Of a DNA stretch of 64,000 nucleotides, positions 45,801-57,569 are shown in pieces (position 1 is the first letter of the stretch; each line of letters opens with the position of its first letter). The position numbers and the translations under genes were made by a program. The notes under the pieces were generated by a model. The model did no database searches and was not told where the DNA came from. It saw only the letters and a list, made by a program, of their open reading frames with translations. This DNA comes from Mytilus edulis (lineage: Eukaryota > Mollusca > Bivalvia > Mytilida > Mytilidae): NCBI RefSeq assembly GCF_963676685.1, contig NC_092356.1, positions 47,951,601 through 48,015,600 on the forward strand, in the 5' to 3' direction.

Positions 45801-48800
45801 ATCACTGTTTCACACCCCACACATTTGCCCCTCAGATCTGTTTGTTTCTTATCTTAATTTTTTATTTAAATGCTGGTTGAAATAGCAGATGATTTTTAGA
45901 TGCATATATCACAATATTTGCATTTTCTTGAATGAAATTTTTGAAGATTTTTTAATACATGTAATAGTTTGTGACAATTTTGATAGCCGTTTTAAATCTT
46001 CTGCCTTTCTCTTAAAAGTCTTAAAGACGAATGACTGAGTCTTTGATCATCATGAGAATAATTTTTATCCATTTTGTCAAAATAATTCACAAAAGAAAAT
46101 ATGTTTAGGTTTTAAGAATGTCACATACATGTACGCAGTGCACTTTATCTTATTTCAAATCAATAAAAAACAAGAATGTGTGCATAGCACACGGATGCCC
46201 CACTCGCACTATCATTTTACATGTTCACTCGACCGTGAAATTGGGGTCAATACTTTAATTTGGCATTAAAATTAGAAAGATCATATCATAGTTAACATAT
46301 GTACTAAGTTTCAAGTTGATTGGACTTCAACTTCATCAAAATCTACCTTGACCAAAAACTTTAACCTGAGCTTCACACTATCTTCTTCTTTGTTCAGTGG
46401 ATCATGAAATTGGGGTCAATTCTTTAATTTGACATTAAAATTAGAAAGATCATATCATAGGGAACATGTGTACTAAGTTTCAAATTGATTGGACTTTAAC
46501 TTCATCAAAAACTACCTCGACCAAAAACTTTAACCTGAAGCGGGATGAACAAATGGTCGAACGAACGGATGAACGAACAGACGAATGAAGGCACAGACCA
46601 GAAAACATAATGCACCTCTACTATCGTAGGTGGGGCATAAAAAGGGTATTTTCTTTATTTTATAAAACAAGAGTGCACAGGCTGAAATGTCTCACCTTCT
46701 ATACTAATCATTGATATTATGTTGATAGTCCTAACTATAAAGCTTTATTACAACTGTCTCATAAACTTAACATTAACCAAGATAACTAAACAAAGACCAA
46801 TAAACCTTGAAAATGAGGTCAAGGTCAGATGAACCATGCCAGGCCGACATGTACAGCTAACAATGCTTCTATACAACATATGTAGTTGACCTATTACTTA
46901 TAGTTTAAGAAAATAGACCAAAACACAAAAACTTAATACTGAGCAATGATACGTGAAAATGAGGTCAAGGTCAAATAAAACCTGCGCAACTGACATAAAG
47001 ATCATAAAATATTTCCATACACCAAATATAAAAAGACCAAAACTCAAAAACTTACCTTTGATCACTGAACCATGAAAATGAGGTCAAGGTCACATGACAT
47101 CTGCCCACTAGACATGTACACCTTACAATCATTTCATACAACAAATATAGACGACCTATTGCATTTAGTACGAGAAAAACAGACCAAAACACAAAAATTT
47201 AACTACAACCACTAAACCATGAAAATGAGGTCAAGGTCAGATGCGTCTCCCAGTTGGACATGTACACCTTACAGTCCTCCCATACACCTAATATACTAGA
47301 CCTATTGCTTATAGTATCTGAGATATGGACTTGACCACCAAAACTAAACCTTGTTCTCTAATCCATGAAATGAGGTCGAGGTCAAGTGAAAACAGTCTGA
47401 CAGACATGAGGACCTTGCAAGGTACGCACATATCAAATGTAGTTATGCTATTACTTATAATAAGAGAGAATTCAACATCACAAAAAATCTGAACTTTTTT
47501 TTCGAGTGGTCATTGTACCATGAAAATGAGGTCAAGGACATTGGACATGTTACTGACGGAAACTTCGTAACATGAGGCATATTTATACAATGTATGAAGC
47601 ACCCAGGTCTTTCACCTTCTAAAATATAAAGCTTTTAAGAAGTTAGCCAACACCGCCGCTTGATCACTATCCCTATAGATGTCGAGTTTTCTGCAACAAA
47701 TTTAAAGTTGCAAGCAAGCTTAACAAAAAACTAAAGCATGATTAAAAACTTATTCAACACAAGAACTTTAAAAGGGTGCCTACCTGTGTGGTGTGAATGT
47801 GAAAGGGTGAGAAAGAGAATGGGAGCAGATGTGATTTTGGGTCAAGGGACCGAAACTACTTTTCAAAATCATGGTTGTATTTCTTATATACAGCTACAGC
47901 TCGGGTGGATTTTGCTTTGTCCACCGGCCCACCATGGGAGTGGGCACCGGGTGGACAAAATTTCTACCTTGTCCACTCTGCCCACCCATAGGAGTGGGCA
48001 TGCAACTTCTTTTGTTTAATGTAAAGATTTGCAAGTACAATCACTTGAAAAAAGCAGATAAGCATTTGTAATCAATATTTTTACAAAAAAAGAGATTATA
48101 GCTAGAGTGGGCACGGGTGGGCTGCCCATGGTGGGCAGGTGGAAAAAGCAAAATCCACTTGGGCTATATTTCATGTATATTATGGCATAATATACTGCCT
48201 GCATAACTAAATTTCAAAATGTCAGGTCCCTTTTATCATGTTTATGTTATCAAATTGTCAAAAAACGATTGTTTTTGAAACTATATGTATGCAATAGGCA
48301 GTCGGAAACCAGGTTGAAATAGAACAAAAGAATCGAAGCTCTTTGTTAGAGAAGGCGATAAATGTTTACTGTATTGTTTACTATAGTGACAAAATTTTTA
48401 AAAGTTGATAGAAACAAACAAAATTGCAATTCTCTTCTCATTTACGAAGTGCTTTATTTTAAAAACACCATTTGCATAAGTTTTCAATTTATCTAGAACA
48501 TAGTTAAGCAGAACAATTAGATATCAAGTCGACGACATGGGTATCTTTCAAGTTGGATGAAGAAAATGCATAACCTCCGATTTTAATGAAAAAATTACCA
48601 CGGAGGGAAAACATATCAACCTATTAGTTCAGTAATTTACGTGTCTGCCCTTCCATTATGTGACTGAAGAAAAAATTCCAAAAAATGGGTAACAATTGTA
48701 TCGAAAAGAGAAAATCGAGTGCACCTTTTTATGTTAGGGCGTGTTTGAGTTGAGTATTTTGTCTTGATATCGTACAAAGTAAGAATATTTCATACATCGT

Positions 48801-51800
48801 CTCGCTTCAGATTCTATCATTTTTATATATTAAAGCAGACTTCAGAGATGGGTCCGATTACTTTCAATGTAATTGATTAAATTACAATTACTTTGTCATT
48901 TGTACGATTAAATTAAATTAATGATTACATCATTTCTGAAAGTATCTGATTAAATTAATGATTACATTGGCAAAGTAATCATGATTACATCTGATTACAA
49001 TGAATTTAAAAACAAAACATTTTGAATGATGTGAATAAATAAACGTTTAATATAACTATAGCATTTTTGAGAACGTATTTTATTTGGTTCAATTATAAAA
49101 TGATAACTTCAAATTAAACATCATCTATTTAAATAAACACCAAATTTCACTACATATATATACATTACACTTGATCACCAATGATCTCTAAATTATTTTG
49201 AATTAAATTTAATAAAGATATATCATAATCAAGAGTTTTTTTGTTTGTCTTCTGACCTCTTTCATAATTTATATGTATTCCAAGTTGCAGTTTGTGGAAG
49301 TTTAAATATGGATGAAATAAAGTTACATTTGTTCCAGTTAAAACTATGTTAAATTTTAATAGAAATGTTTAATCAAATTGTAAACAATATGTATTAAAGT
49401 ATTAAAAACCATTGCATTTTACACGTCCAGTCCAAATACAAAAAAAAGTTTAAACAACATATTTGTCCAACTTTTAATTTAGTTTGTGCTAATTAGATAA
49501 ATTTTCATGTCTGATTTATTTTTTATCATATATATTTCCCTACAGCTATACTCAATTGGTAATTGCAATAAAAACAAACCTTAATTAGTCTCCTACCTGT
49601 CAATTCAAAGTTGACAAAAATCACAAAAATTAACAAAAGATTATAATTCAGGGTTAAAGAAAAGTATTACTTGAATATATAACAGTTATTATCAAATATT
49701 AATATGAAGATCATTATAAAACGATGAATATACATGTATGTACAATATCTTTTACCAAGATAAAAGGTATATAATTGTATTATATGTCTCTGCTTAGGCT
49801 AATGATAACTTTTCAATACTGTAACAGTTTATTTTTTACTGAAGTAGACAAGCTTAAAGTAACCAAACCATTTTAGTATGTTAAAAATTTATCAAATATG
49901 AACAAAGAGGTTCATTTAATGACCAAAAACACAATTTTAGATTTTTTTCATTGTAATGAGAATGTAATCAAAAAGTAATCATGATTACAGGGTATTTTGA
50001 AAAGTAATTGATTAAATTAAATTACATGTAATCAGATTTTTGGCTGATTAATGATTACACTGATTACTTGAAAATTTGTAATCAATTACAGCTGATTAAC
50101 GATTACAATTACAATTACCCCAAGTCAGTTAAAGCTACAGGTTGACTTTATAACACAAAAAAATCACAGTACTAAAAGATGAAAGATATGGGTCATGTGA
50201 AATACCTATCTAATGAGTCACAAAAACAGAGAAGGTGTGTTTGAATAGCTATTTTTTTACTGAAAGTACTTGACGACAGTCTTTCAAGCTGGATGATGAA
50301 AATGCATATCTTCAGAAAATTCTAAATTTTTGTGTGTGATTACTAGGGTTTATAGTCTTCATACACTAACCAGATGCTCCGCAGGGCGTAGCTTTATACG
50401 ACCGCAGAGGTTGAACCCTGAACGGTTGGGGCAAGTATGGACACAACATTCAAGCTGGATTCAGCTCTAAATTTGGATTGTGATTAAATAGTTGACACAG
50501 CATAGGTTTCTGACACAGAATGAATGTGTTCTAATGAACTTAATTTTTTTGTTTTCTCTTAGAGCAATTCACTATGCTGTTGAATATTAATCCTCTCAAA
50601 AAAATGTTTGAAGAAATTTTCTTTTTTATTTATGAAATTTCAAATGAGAAAAATTGAACCCAATTTTTTTAATCACATCCCCCTTTCCCTTATTCCAAAA
50701 CTAATCTCAATTAAAATTTCTAATGGAGTTTGCAACAATAACTACTCATTTAAATACATCATGAAATATTAAGATGTAAAAAAAACTGCTTGTTATCACT
50801 GAATGGTAAAGATTATTTTAATTTATCAGTTGGTAGTAAAAAGTGAATATACATTGTATATTGTATATAACAAAGATTTAATTTGATTCTGGACAAAGAA
50901 AGATAACTCCAATTAAAAAAAAAATCTTGCTATTGCACAATATTTTGCAATTAGATATTTCTTGCTTACTATTCTGGACAAAGAAAGATAACTCTAATTA
51001 AAAAAAAATTTGCTATTTCACAATATTGTGCAATTAGATATTTCTTGCCATTGCGCAATACTGTGCAATTGAAAAGACTTGCTATTGCACAATACTTAAT
51101 ATAATAATTTTAGATCCTGATTTGGACCAACTTGAAAACTGGGCCCATAATAAAAAATCTAAGTACATTTTTGGATTCAGCATATCAAAGAACCCCAAGA
51201 TTTCAATTTTTGTTAAAATCAGACTAAGTTTAATTTTGGACCCTTTGGACTTTAGTGTAGACCAATTTGAAAACAGGACCAACCAGGTGCTCCGCAGGGC
51301 GCAGCTTTATACGACCGCAGAGGTCGAACCCTGAACAGTTGGGGCAAGTATGGACAAAACATTCAAGCGTGATACAGCTCTGAATTTGGATTGTGATCAA
51401 ATTTTTGACATTACATGGTTTTTTTTTACACAAAACAAATGTCAAGATTTTACAAATCAATTAAAGATTTCTTCTTCAAACTTTTTAAATCTAAAATTAA
51501 ATAGTTGACACAGCATAGGTTTCTGACACAGAATGAATGTGGTCTAATGAACTTAAAAGTTTTTTTTTTGCCTTTGAGCAATTCACTATGCTGTTGAATA
51601 TTAATCCTCTCAAAAAAATGTTTGAAGAAATTTTCTTTTTATTTATGAAATCTGAAATGAGAAAAATTTAAACCCCCCCCCCTTTTTTTCACATCCCCGC
51701 TTCCCTTTTTCCAAAACTGATATCAATTCAAATTTCTAATGGAGTTTGCAACAATAACTACTCTTTTAAATACATCATAAAATATTAAAATGTAAAATAA

Positions 51801-53301
51801 AGTATTTGTTATCACTGAATGGTAAAGATTGGTTGGTAGTAAAAGTGAATATACATTGTTTATTGTATAAAACAATAAAAATAACTTCATCAGCAACATT
51901 TTATATTGGCAAATTTCCAATGAAGTTATTTACATAAAGTTATTGGCAAATAAAAATAGAAAATGACATCATAGTCATGTCTGGCAAATGTCCAACATAC
52001 ATTATCTAAAAACATTTTAGATAAGATAAGGAAAAAAAGCTTCATCAGCAACATTTTATATTGGCAAATTTCCAATGAAGTTATTTACATAAAGTTATTG
52101 GCAAATAAAAATAGAAAATGACATCATAGTCATGTCTGGCAAATTTCCAACATATATTATCAACTACTATTCTATACAAAGAAAGATAACTCTAATTGAA
52201 AATTAATTGCTATTGCACAATATTGTGCAATTAGATATTTCTTGCTATTGTGCAATACTGTGCAATTGAAAATTTCTTGCTATTGCACAATACTTGATAT
52301 GGAATCCTGATTTGGACCAACTTGAAAACTGGGCCCATAATCAAAAATCAAAGTACATATTTAGATAAAGCATATTAATAAGCCCAAGAATTTAATTTTT
52401 GTTAAAATCAAACTTAGTTTAATTTTGGACCCTTTGGACCTTAATGTAGACCAATTTGAAAACTGGACCAAAAATTAAGAATCTACATACACAGTTAGAT
52501 TTGGCATATCAAAAACCCCAATTATTCAATTTTTAATGAAAACAAACAAAGTTTAATTTTGGACCCCAATTTGGACTAACTTGAAAACTAGGCCAATAAT
52601 TAAAAATCTAAGTACATTTTTAAATTCAGCATATCAAAGAACCCCAAGGATTTAATTTTTGTTAAAATCAAACTAAGTTTAATTTTGGACCCTTTGGACC
52701 TTAATGTAGACCAATTTGAAAACGGGACCAAAAATTAAGAATCTACATACATAGTTAGATTCGGCATATCAAAGAACCCCAATTATTCAATTTTTGATGA
52801 AATCACACAAAGTTCAATTTTAGACCCTTTGGGCCCCTTATTCCTAAACTGTTAGGACCAAAACTCCCCAAATCAAACCCAACCTTCCTTTTATGGTCAT
52901 AAACCTTGTGTTTAAATTTCATAGATTTCTATTTACTTATACTAAAGTTATGGTGCAAAAACCAAGAATAATGCTTATTTGGGCCCTTTTTTGGCCCTTA
53001 ATTCCTAAACTGTTGGAACCAAAACTCCCAAAATCAATCCCAACCTTCCTTTTGTGATCATAAACCTTGTGTCAAAATTTCATAGATTTCTATTAACTTA
53101 AACTAAAGTTATAGTGCGAAAACCAAGAAAATGCTTATTTGGGCCCTTTTTGGCCCCTAATTCCTAAAATGTTGGGACCAAAACTCCCAAAATCAATACC
53201 AACCTTCCTTTTGTGGTCATAAACCTTGTGTTAAAATTTCATAGATTTCCATTCACTTTTACTCAAGTTAGAGTGCGAAAACTAAAAGTATTCGGACGCA
53301 G

Positions 53302-53372
<71 letters not shown>

Positions 53373-56300
53373 TGACGCCAACGTGATAGCAATATACGAC
53401 GAAAAATTTTTCAAATTTTGCGGTCGTATAAAAATGAAGAATCTACATACACAGTTAGATTTGGTATATCAAAGAACCCCAATTATTAAATTTTTGATGA
53501 AATCAAACAAAGTTTAATTTTGGACCCCGATTTGGACCAACTTGAAAACTGGGCCAATAATCAAGAATCTAAGTACATTTTTAGATTCAGCATATCAAAG
53601 AACCTAACTGATTCATTTTTTGTCAAAATCAAACTAAGTTTAATTTTGGACCTTTTGGACCTTAATGTAGACCAATTTGAAAACGGGACCAAAAGTTAAG
53701 AATCTACATACACAGTCATGACAGTTAGATTCGGCATATCAAAGAACCCCAGTTATTCAATTTTGATGAAATCAAACAAAGTTTAATTTTGGACCCTTTG
53801 GGCCCCTTATTCTGTTGGGACCAAAACTCCCAAAATCAATACCAACCTTCCTTTTATGGTCATAAACCTTGTGTTTAAATTTCATAGATTTCTATTTACT
53901 TATACTAACGTTATGGTGCGAAAACCAAGAAAAATGCTTATTTGGGTCCCTTTTTGGCCCCTAATTCCTAAACTGTTGGGACCTAAACTCCCAAAATCAA
54001 TACCAACCTTCCTTTTGTAGTCATTAACATTGTGTTTAAATTTCATTGATTTCTATTTACTTAAACTAAAGTTATTGTGCGAAAACCCAGAATAATGCTT
54101 ATTTGGGCCCTTTTTTGGCCCCTAATTCCTAAACTGTTGAGACCAAAACTCCCAAAATCAATCCCAACCGTTCTTTTCTGGTCATAAACCTTGTGTCAAA
54201 ATTTCATAGATTTCTCTTAACTTAAACTAAAGTTATAGTGCGAAAACCAAGAAAATGCTTATTTGGGCCCTTTTTGGCCCCTTATTCCTAAAATGTTGGG
54301 ACCAAAACTCCCAAAATCAATACCAACCTTCCTTTTGTGGTCATAAACCTTGTGTTAAAATTTCATAGATTTCCATTCACTTTTACTAAAGTTAGAGTGC
54401 GAAAACTAAAAGTATTCGGACGATGACGACGACGACGCCAACGTGATAGCAATATACGACGAAAAATTTTTCAAATTTTGCGGTCGTATAAAAAAATCTA
54501 GTCTGCCCTTCAACAAAATATTTAATTACAATTTTTTTAAATGTTTATGAATTTTCGAAAATCCCACCTGACAACCGATCAGACAATAATTTTAAGTTGA
54601 ATCAATTCAGACAAGATTATTAACTGATGCTCATTAGCTAGTTGATACATTTGTCTTTTAAAATACAACTGACATATAAGGATCGTAATGGTGCAATGTG
54701 GATATATTTATCGGTTTCCAAGAGCAATATTGGTAGTGCGTCATCCCTACAATGGCTTCCATTTCTACGATTATGAAAATGAACTGGCGTAATGGGGAGA
54801 TAATTTTGACGAAGTAGACTCCTGACTGATAGGTACATGCTGCATGCAACATTGTTATGATTGTATCATAAAATTAAGAAAAAAGAGTTTACAAGTTGAA
54901 TTTAATATCTTGCATGTTTATACATGTATATGGGACATAATATATTACAATTCCCGTCAAACATAACACTTGATTGACATAACAATACACTGTATCACTA
55001 TTAGTCCATTTTATTTCCTGGACATGTCAAAAGTTCCCATTAAATTTTGATGTCATAAAAGGAAATGCAAAATGTATCTGACACCACAATCATGACAATA
55101 GAACAGTGATTGTTGTATGATGTCAATACAACAATAGTCAGGGCTTTCCCTTGAAATTGAAGTAGTAGGCTTAATTACAATTATAGGTGGCTGTAACATG
55201 CATTCTGTGCCGAACGCCCTCCAAGCTGTAATTGTAATTACAGCTTGGTGCTTTAAGGCAGAGGGGTCTGGGGGCTGTGCAAGGCTAAAAATGAACTTCA
55301 AAAGTTACTGTTTTCCAGATTCTGAACAATATGATCTACTACACATTCTTTAATTTGACTGATATTATAATTATTCCATAACATAAGATTGTCATCCTAT
55401 ATATATATAGCTATCTGATTGTCTTCACGTTTTAAAGCCAAAAAAAAAAGCCCACGAGTAAATGATACATTGGAACGTCTCTATTGTTATCGTTTAATGA
55501 CCATTGGAACGTCTCTCTTGTTATCTTTGAAAAGAAACGATGCATTCTGACTTTAAATAGACAACCAATCAGTGACCTGAATTCATGTGAACTAAATTTA
55601 GCCCAAGGTAAACACTGACTTTTCATCCCTTGTTTATCGTGACCGTCTCTTGGCTGCCTGTAAACATTTGAAAAAGATATTTTTTTCTTTTTGAATTTAT
55701 ATTTTTGTCAGTGAAGTAGCCGGCACTTGAAGCCAGCGTAAATGGTGGATTTCCGCCGGCTACCGGCTTCAATGAAAAGCCCTGTAGAAGACAGGGCCAA
55801 AGAACAAGGGCAAACATGAATCTGACTGTGTGTACAGACTCAACATTCATCTTTAAAGGGGCACTAGCTACAAGATATATGAAAAACCTAATATATGATT
55901 TTTTTTGGCTCAATCAGTAATGAAATACACATAGTGAAATAATAATTCTTTTTTAGTAGCCAAAAAGTTCAATTTTGTCAAAATAAGCAAAAAAACATTA
56001 ATTATGACTTATTTACTTGCAAGAATCTGTATCATGTGTATTCGTGTGAACTTTAACCCCTCAGCTTGAGATGGATTACACGTGAATTGTATGTGTAAAG
56101 TTATTTAAAGGAAGAGAATGTCAACATTGAAAGTGAAACAAAGGTAAATCATTTGATTGACTGATTCGATCCACAAATAAACATTCTAATACAGGTAAAA
56201 CGATGATAAACATTTATTTTTCTATCTGTAATATGAAATTAAATAGACCTAGAATAATTCAACAGCATGTGCTTGCTTAATCTATTTATATCTATATTTA

Positions 56301-56976
56301 TGATTACATCGCACATATGGTCATTGGATGACTATAGAGGTCAACTCGATAATTAATTAGATGGCATGTAGACTCAAATACACACGAAAACGAAACGTAT
56401 TTTCATGCATATGCCTTGTTTATTGTTTTATTTAGACTTTAAATAGTTTGGATAAATGATTTACATTGTTACAAATCAAATGAGAATTTGATTAGAATCG
56501 GTGAACATGAACTTGACAGCTAGTGCCCCTTTAACATATATTGATTTGTAATTCAATGAGAAACAAACATCATTATGTATGCCAATATTGCAATTAAAAT
56601 CTTTGCTACTCTTGACATGTTCTATGCTGCCTTGCTGGAAATTATATGCTAGAGCCTGGAGTGTATACACTTAAAAATTGGTTCACTCCTCGATGGGAAG
56701 ATATAGAGAGAGAGCAAATAGGAAATACAAAAGCATATAAATTTTAACAAGCTACCACAACTCGATGTGAAAACTTTTATTCTGAAGATTAACAAAAACA
56801 AAAGTTAACAAGAACGCGTTACACTAGTGGCAATGCAATGCAAACAGAAAGTTGAGATACCACATGGTAATTTTATCGGGCTGATGTTGTGCGTGCATTA
56901 AAAAGTTTTTAGACAGATGAGACACATATTCCTGTTGATTTTTCAATGGATTATTACCTGATGCACCAGAAGACAT
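33848..56976 (-). CDS. Prion-like/RGG protein with three U1-type C2H2 zinc fingers
   Basis: Coding exons in transcript order: 56976-56958, 44442-44320, 43333-39552, 38672-38503, 37246-37092, 34686-33848. Boundaries are GT-AG and phases fit, giving 1695 aa. Residues 1-~630 are Tyr/Gln/Ser/Gly/Pro-rich, including tandem TGYQQPPSGPAS units at ~406-473. TKPASRWG units lie at ~636-703. A long RGG region follows (~791-1072) with GGFGGDRRGGFENDR-like repeats, then a Lys/Glu-rich stretch. Three Cys-x2-Cys-x12-His-x5-His fingers follow: YCKLC (~1218), TCDIC (~1316) and CCLC (~1372), each with a GKxH- or SEKH-like end as in U1/JAZ (zf-met) fingers that bind dsRNA. The tail (~1499-1619) is GFDGPRGPG repeats, ending in an acidic DEEMS. 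A nuclear RNA-binding or condensate-forming role is likely. I cannot name a specific orthologue; the fingers recall the ZNF346/ZNF385 type and the N-terminus FUS-like proteins. Confidence 0.88.
35160..36254 (+). repeat. Long dispersed repeat with ~147-bp periodicity, copy 2
   Basis: The best copy, inside intron 5 of the zinc-finger gene. GAGGTC motifs occur at 35314, 35461, 35608, 35755, 35901 and 36057 (steps 147, 147, 147, 146, 156). The right end has a (GCC)n stretch, then a hairpin made of GTCGAGC/GCTCGAC outside and CTGCAAC/GTTGCAG inside, then AAAAACTAG. Confidence 0.92.
36255..36640 (+). repeat. Dispersed repeat beginning with the AGGCTCTCAAGAGCCT hairpin
   Basis: It follows the previous repeat directly. 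It contains two related blocks (TAGATCTTACTTT...ATCTCTATCTATAAT at ~36357 and ~36570). The start is an inverted repeat (GGCTCT/AGAGCC). I recall this as a bivalve repeat. Confidence 0.6.
37428..37680 (+). repeat. Partial copy of the ~360-bp dispersed repeat
   Basis: It starts in CTTCTCTGGCCTTTGTTAG and runs to CCATTCTCAATTTTAT, matching 63575-63820 closely. It lies in intron 4 of the zinc-finger gene. Confidence 0.85.
38739..39090 (+). repeat. ~360-bp dispersed repeat, full copy
   Basis: From TACAATGTGTATTGTTGTGCG through GGTATAGGGGGAGGGTTGAG to CCATTCTCAATTTTATTG, matching 63462-63820 end to end. It lies in intron 3 of the zinc-finger gene. No TIR or poly-A tail is clear, so the class is unknown. 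Confidence 0.85.
43514..43794 (+). mobile_element. MITE with TTAA ends, copy 2
   Basis: TIRs TTAAGGTGGTACCCAACACT and AGTGTTAGGTACCACCTTAA face each other across ~280 bp, with TTAA at both ends, in intron 2 of the zinc-finger gene. Confidence 0.88.
44084..44303 (+). repeat. ~24-bp minisatellite (CTAAACAAAATGAAAATGAT)
   Basis: About nine units of TCTCTAAACAAAATGAAAAT with small changes, ending 17 bp short of the donor side of exon 2 (44320). A 64-aa ORF over it is an artefact. Confidence 0.88.
44714..45739. mobile_element. ~1-kb non-autonomous TIR element
   Basis: The ends AGGCCTCTACATTAAC (44714-44729) and the complement of AGGGCTCGACATTAAC (45724-45739) match at 14 of 16 positions. Just inside each end are CTTGTCC...GGACAAG hairpins. 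The interior encodes nothing recognisable. Confidence 0.65.
46170..46640 (+). repeat. Dispersed repeat with an internal direct duplication
   Basis: It begins AAGAATGTGTGCATAGCACAC and ends CGTAGGTGGGGCATAAAAA. Two ~150-bp internal copies (~46230-46375 and ~46400-46545) share GAAATTGGGGTCAAT and GAAAGATCATATCATAG. Confidence 0.75.
46667..47732 (+). repeat. Long dispersed repeat with ~147-bp periodicity, copy 3
   Basis: GAGGTC motifs occur at 46815, 46961, 47080, 47227, 47372 and 47528. One step is shortened by a deletion. The right end is decayed but keeps the hairpin region and an AACTAA end. Confidence 0.9.
47898..48165. mobile_element. ~268-bp MITE with ~45-bp TIRs
   Basis: The left end AGCTCGGGTGGATTTTGCTT and the complement of the right end AGCCCAAGTGGATTTTGCTT match. 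Pairing continues through the TCCACC-GCCCACCATGGG blocks for about 45 bp. Short ORFs here are artefacts. Confidence 0.8.
48839..50128. mobile_element. ~1.3-kb TIR element rich in TAATCATGATTAC motifs, hAT-like ends
   Basis: Both subterminal regions (48855-49010, 49960-50115) are dense in inverted GTAATTGATTA/TAATCATGATTAC motifs. The outer ends are CAGACTT...GGG and the complement CTGACTTGGGG, with TTAAAGC on both outside flanks as a possible 7-8 bp target duplication. No transposase is seen inside, so it is non-autonomous. Confidence 0.6.
51885..52153 (+). repeat. 155-bp spaced duplication within the inner copy
   Basis: The ~112-bp block CTTCATCAGCAACATTTTAT ... GTCATGTCTGGCAAAT occurs at 51885 and again at 52040, nearly identical. 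Confidence 0.85.
53302..53371. repeat. (GAC)n microsatellite, ~23 units
   Basis: An uninterrupted GAC run near the 3' end of the inner copy. The equivalent sites at 54422 and ~10250 have only a few units, so it has expanded here. Confidence 0.95.
55853..56534. mobile_element. 682-bp MITE with perfect TIR TTAAAGGGGCACTAGCT
   Basis: The left end TTAAAGGGGCACTAGCT and the right end AGCTAGTGCCCCTTTAA are exact complements over 17 bp including the TTAA target. The interior is AT-rich and non-coding. It lies ~420 bp from the first coding exon of the zinc-finger gene. Confidence 0.88.
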
Positions 56977-57443
56977 TATGCTTTAACAAGAATGCCTTGG
57001 TTTAATGGTACAAATTTCGGCAAAACGCTGCCGTCGAATTCCCCATTAATTTTAACTTCGCAGTAAATAATTTAGTCGTAGACCCAAAACTATAAGCTTT
57101 AAAAGCATGTGACACGACGTACAAAATTTCACAAATGAGTTATTCTTTGGGACTATGTTTTCGGTAGCTCATATTATTGATTATACTGATTGTAAAACTA
57201 AGCTTTTATCAGCAAATACGGCAATTTATGAACATAAAACTTTTTTTTCCCAACAAACTGTTGTTGAATAGAACTATTAAATTCTGCAGTGAACTGTTAA
57301 ACTGTGGAAAGTTTTAAAGGAGTTAGCTCGCGTGACTAGTTACGTCAGTTGAGTTTAACATATAAGCTGTATTGCTTTTGGTTTGAAATAAACTATTAAA
57401 CAGTGGTCCGCGGGTAGTAAAATTTGTCCGCCAGACTTTTTTC
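56977..57443 (-). promoter_or_regulatory. Probable 5' UTR/promoter region of the zinc-finger gene
   Basis: Placed only by position, immediately upstream of the ATG at 56976 on the minus strand. No TATA box or initiator can be assigned with confidence, and further 5' exons are possible. Confidence 0.3.
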
Positions 57444-57569
57444 CAGTGGCGGATCCAGAACGTTTCCTAAGGGGGGCCCGCTCCAGTCATGCTTCAATGA
57501 TTCCCTAGATAATCAACGAAATTTTTCCCACGAAGAGGGGGCCCCCAGGCCCCCCTGGATCCGCCTATG
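57444..57569. mobile_element. Short MITE with GGCGGATCCAG inverted ends
   Basis: The ends CAGTGGCGGATCCAG and the complement of CATAGGCGGATCCAG match at 13 of 15 positions across ~126 bp. The inside has GGGGGGCCC/GGGCCCCC blocks. A second, 3'-decayed copy starts at 61021. Confidence 0.8.

Larger units (their letters stand above)
51283..53433 (+). mobile_element. Inner copy of the same TIR family, inserted in the outer copy
   Basis: It starts ACCAGGTGCTCCGCAGGGCG, TIR TTTATACGACCGC at 51306-51318, and ends GCGGTCGTATAAA at 53420-53432. The outer-copy sequence GAAAACAGGACCA on the left resumes as AATGAAGAATCTACATACAC on the right, as in the uninterrupted sub-repeats at 52455-52490. It ends in a (GAC)n tract and a TATACGAC...GTCGTATA hairpin. 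Confidence 0.7.
50369..54493 (+). mobile_element. Long TIR repeat family (outer copy, interrupted)
   Basis: It begins ACCAGATGCTCCGCAGGGCG, then TTTATACGACCGC (50393), and ends GCGGTCGTATAAA (54480-54492), giving 13-bp perfect inverted ends. It is interrupted by the inner copy at 51283-53433. The interior is a mosaic of ~140-bp (GACCAATTTGAAAAC...) and ~165-bp (TTGGGCCCTTTTTGGCCCC...) sub-repeats, with no protein. Confidence 0.75.
44443..56957 (-). other. 12.5-kb first intron of the zinc-finger gene
   Basis: The donor is CAG|GTAATA after the 19 coding nt of exon 1 and the acceptor is TTAG|GAGG. It is filled by at least seven separate repeats and mobile elements, listed individually. I see no additional coding exon in it. 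Short minus-strand ORFs at 54638-55913 carry no recognisable domain. Confidence 0.7.
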
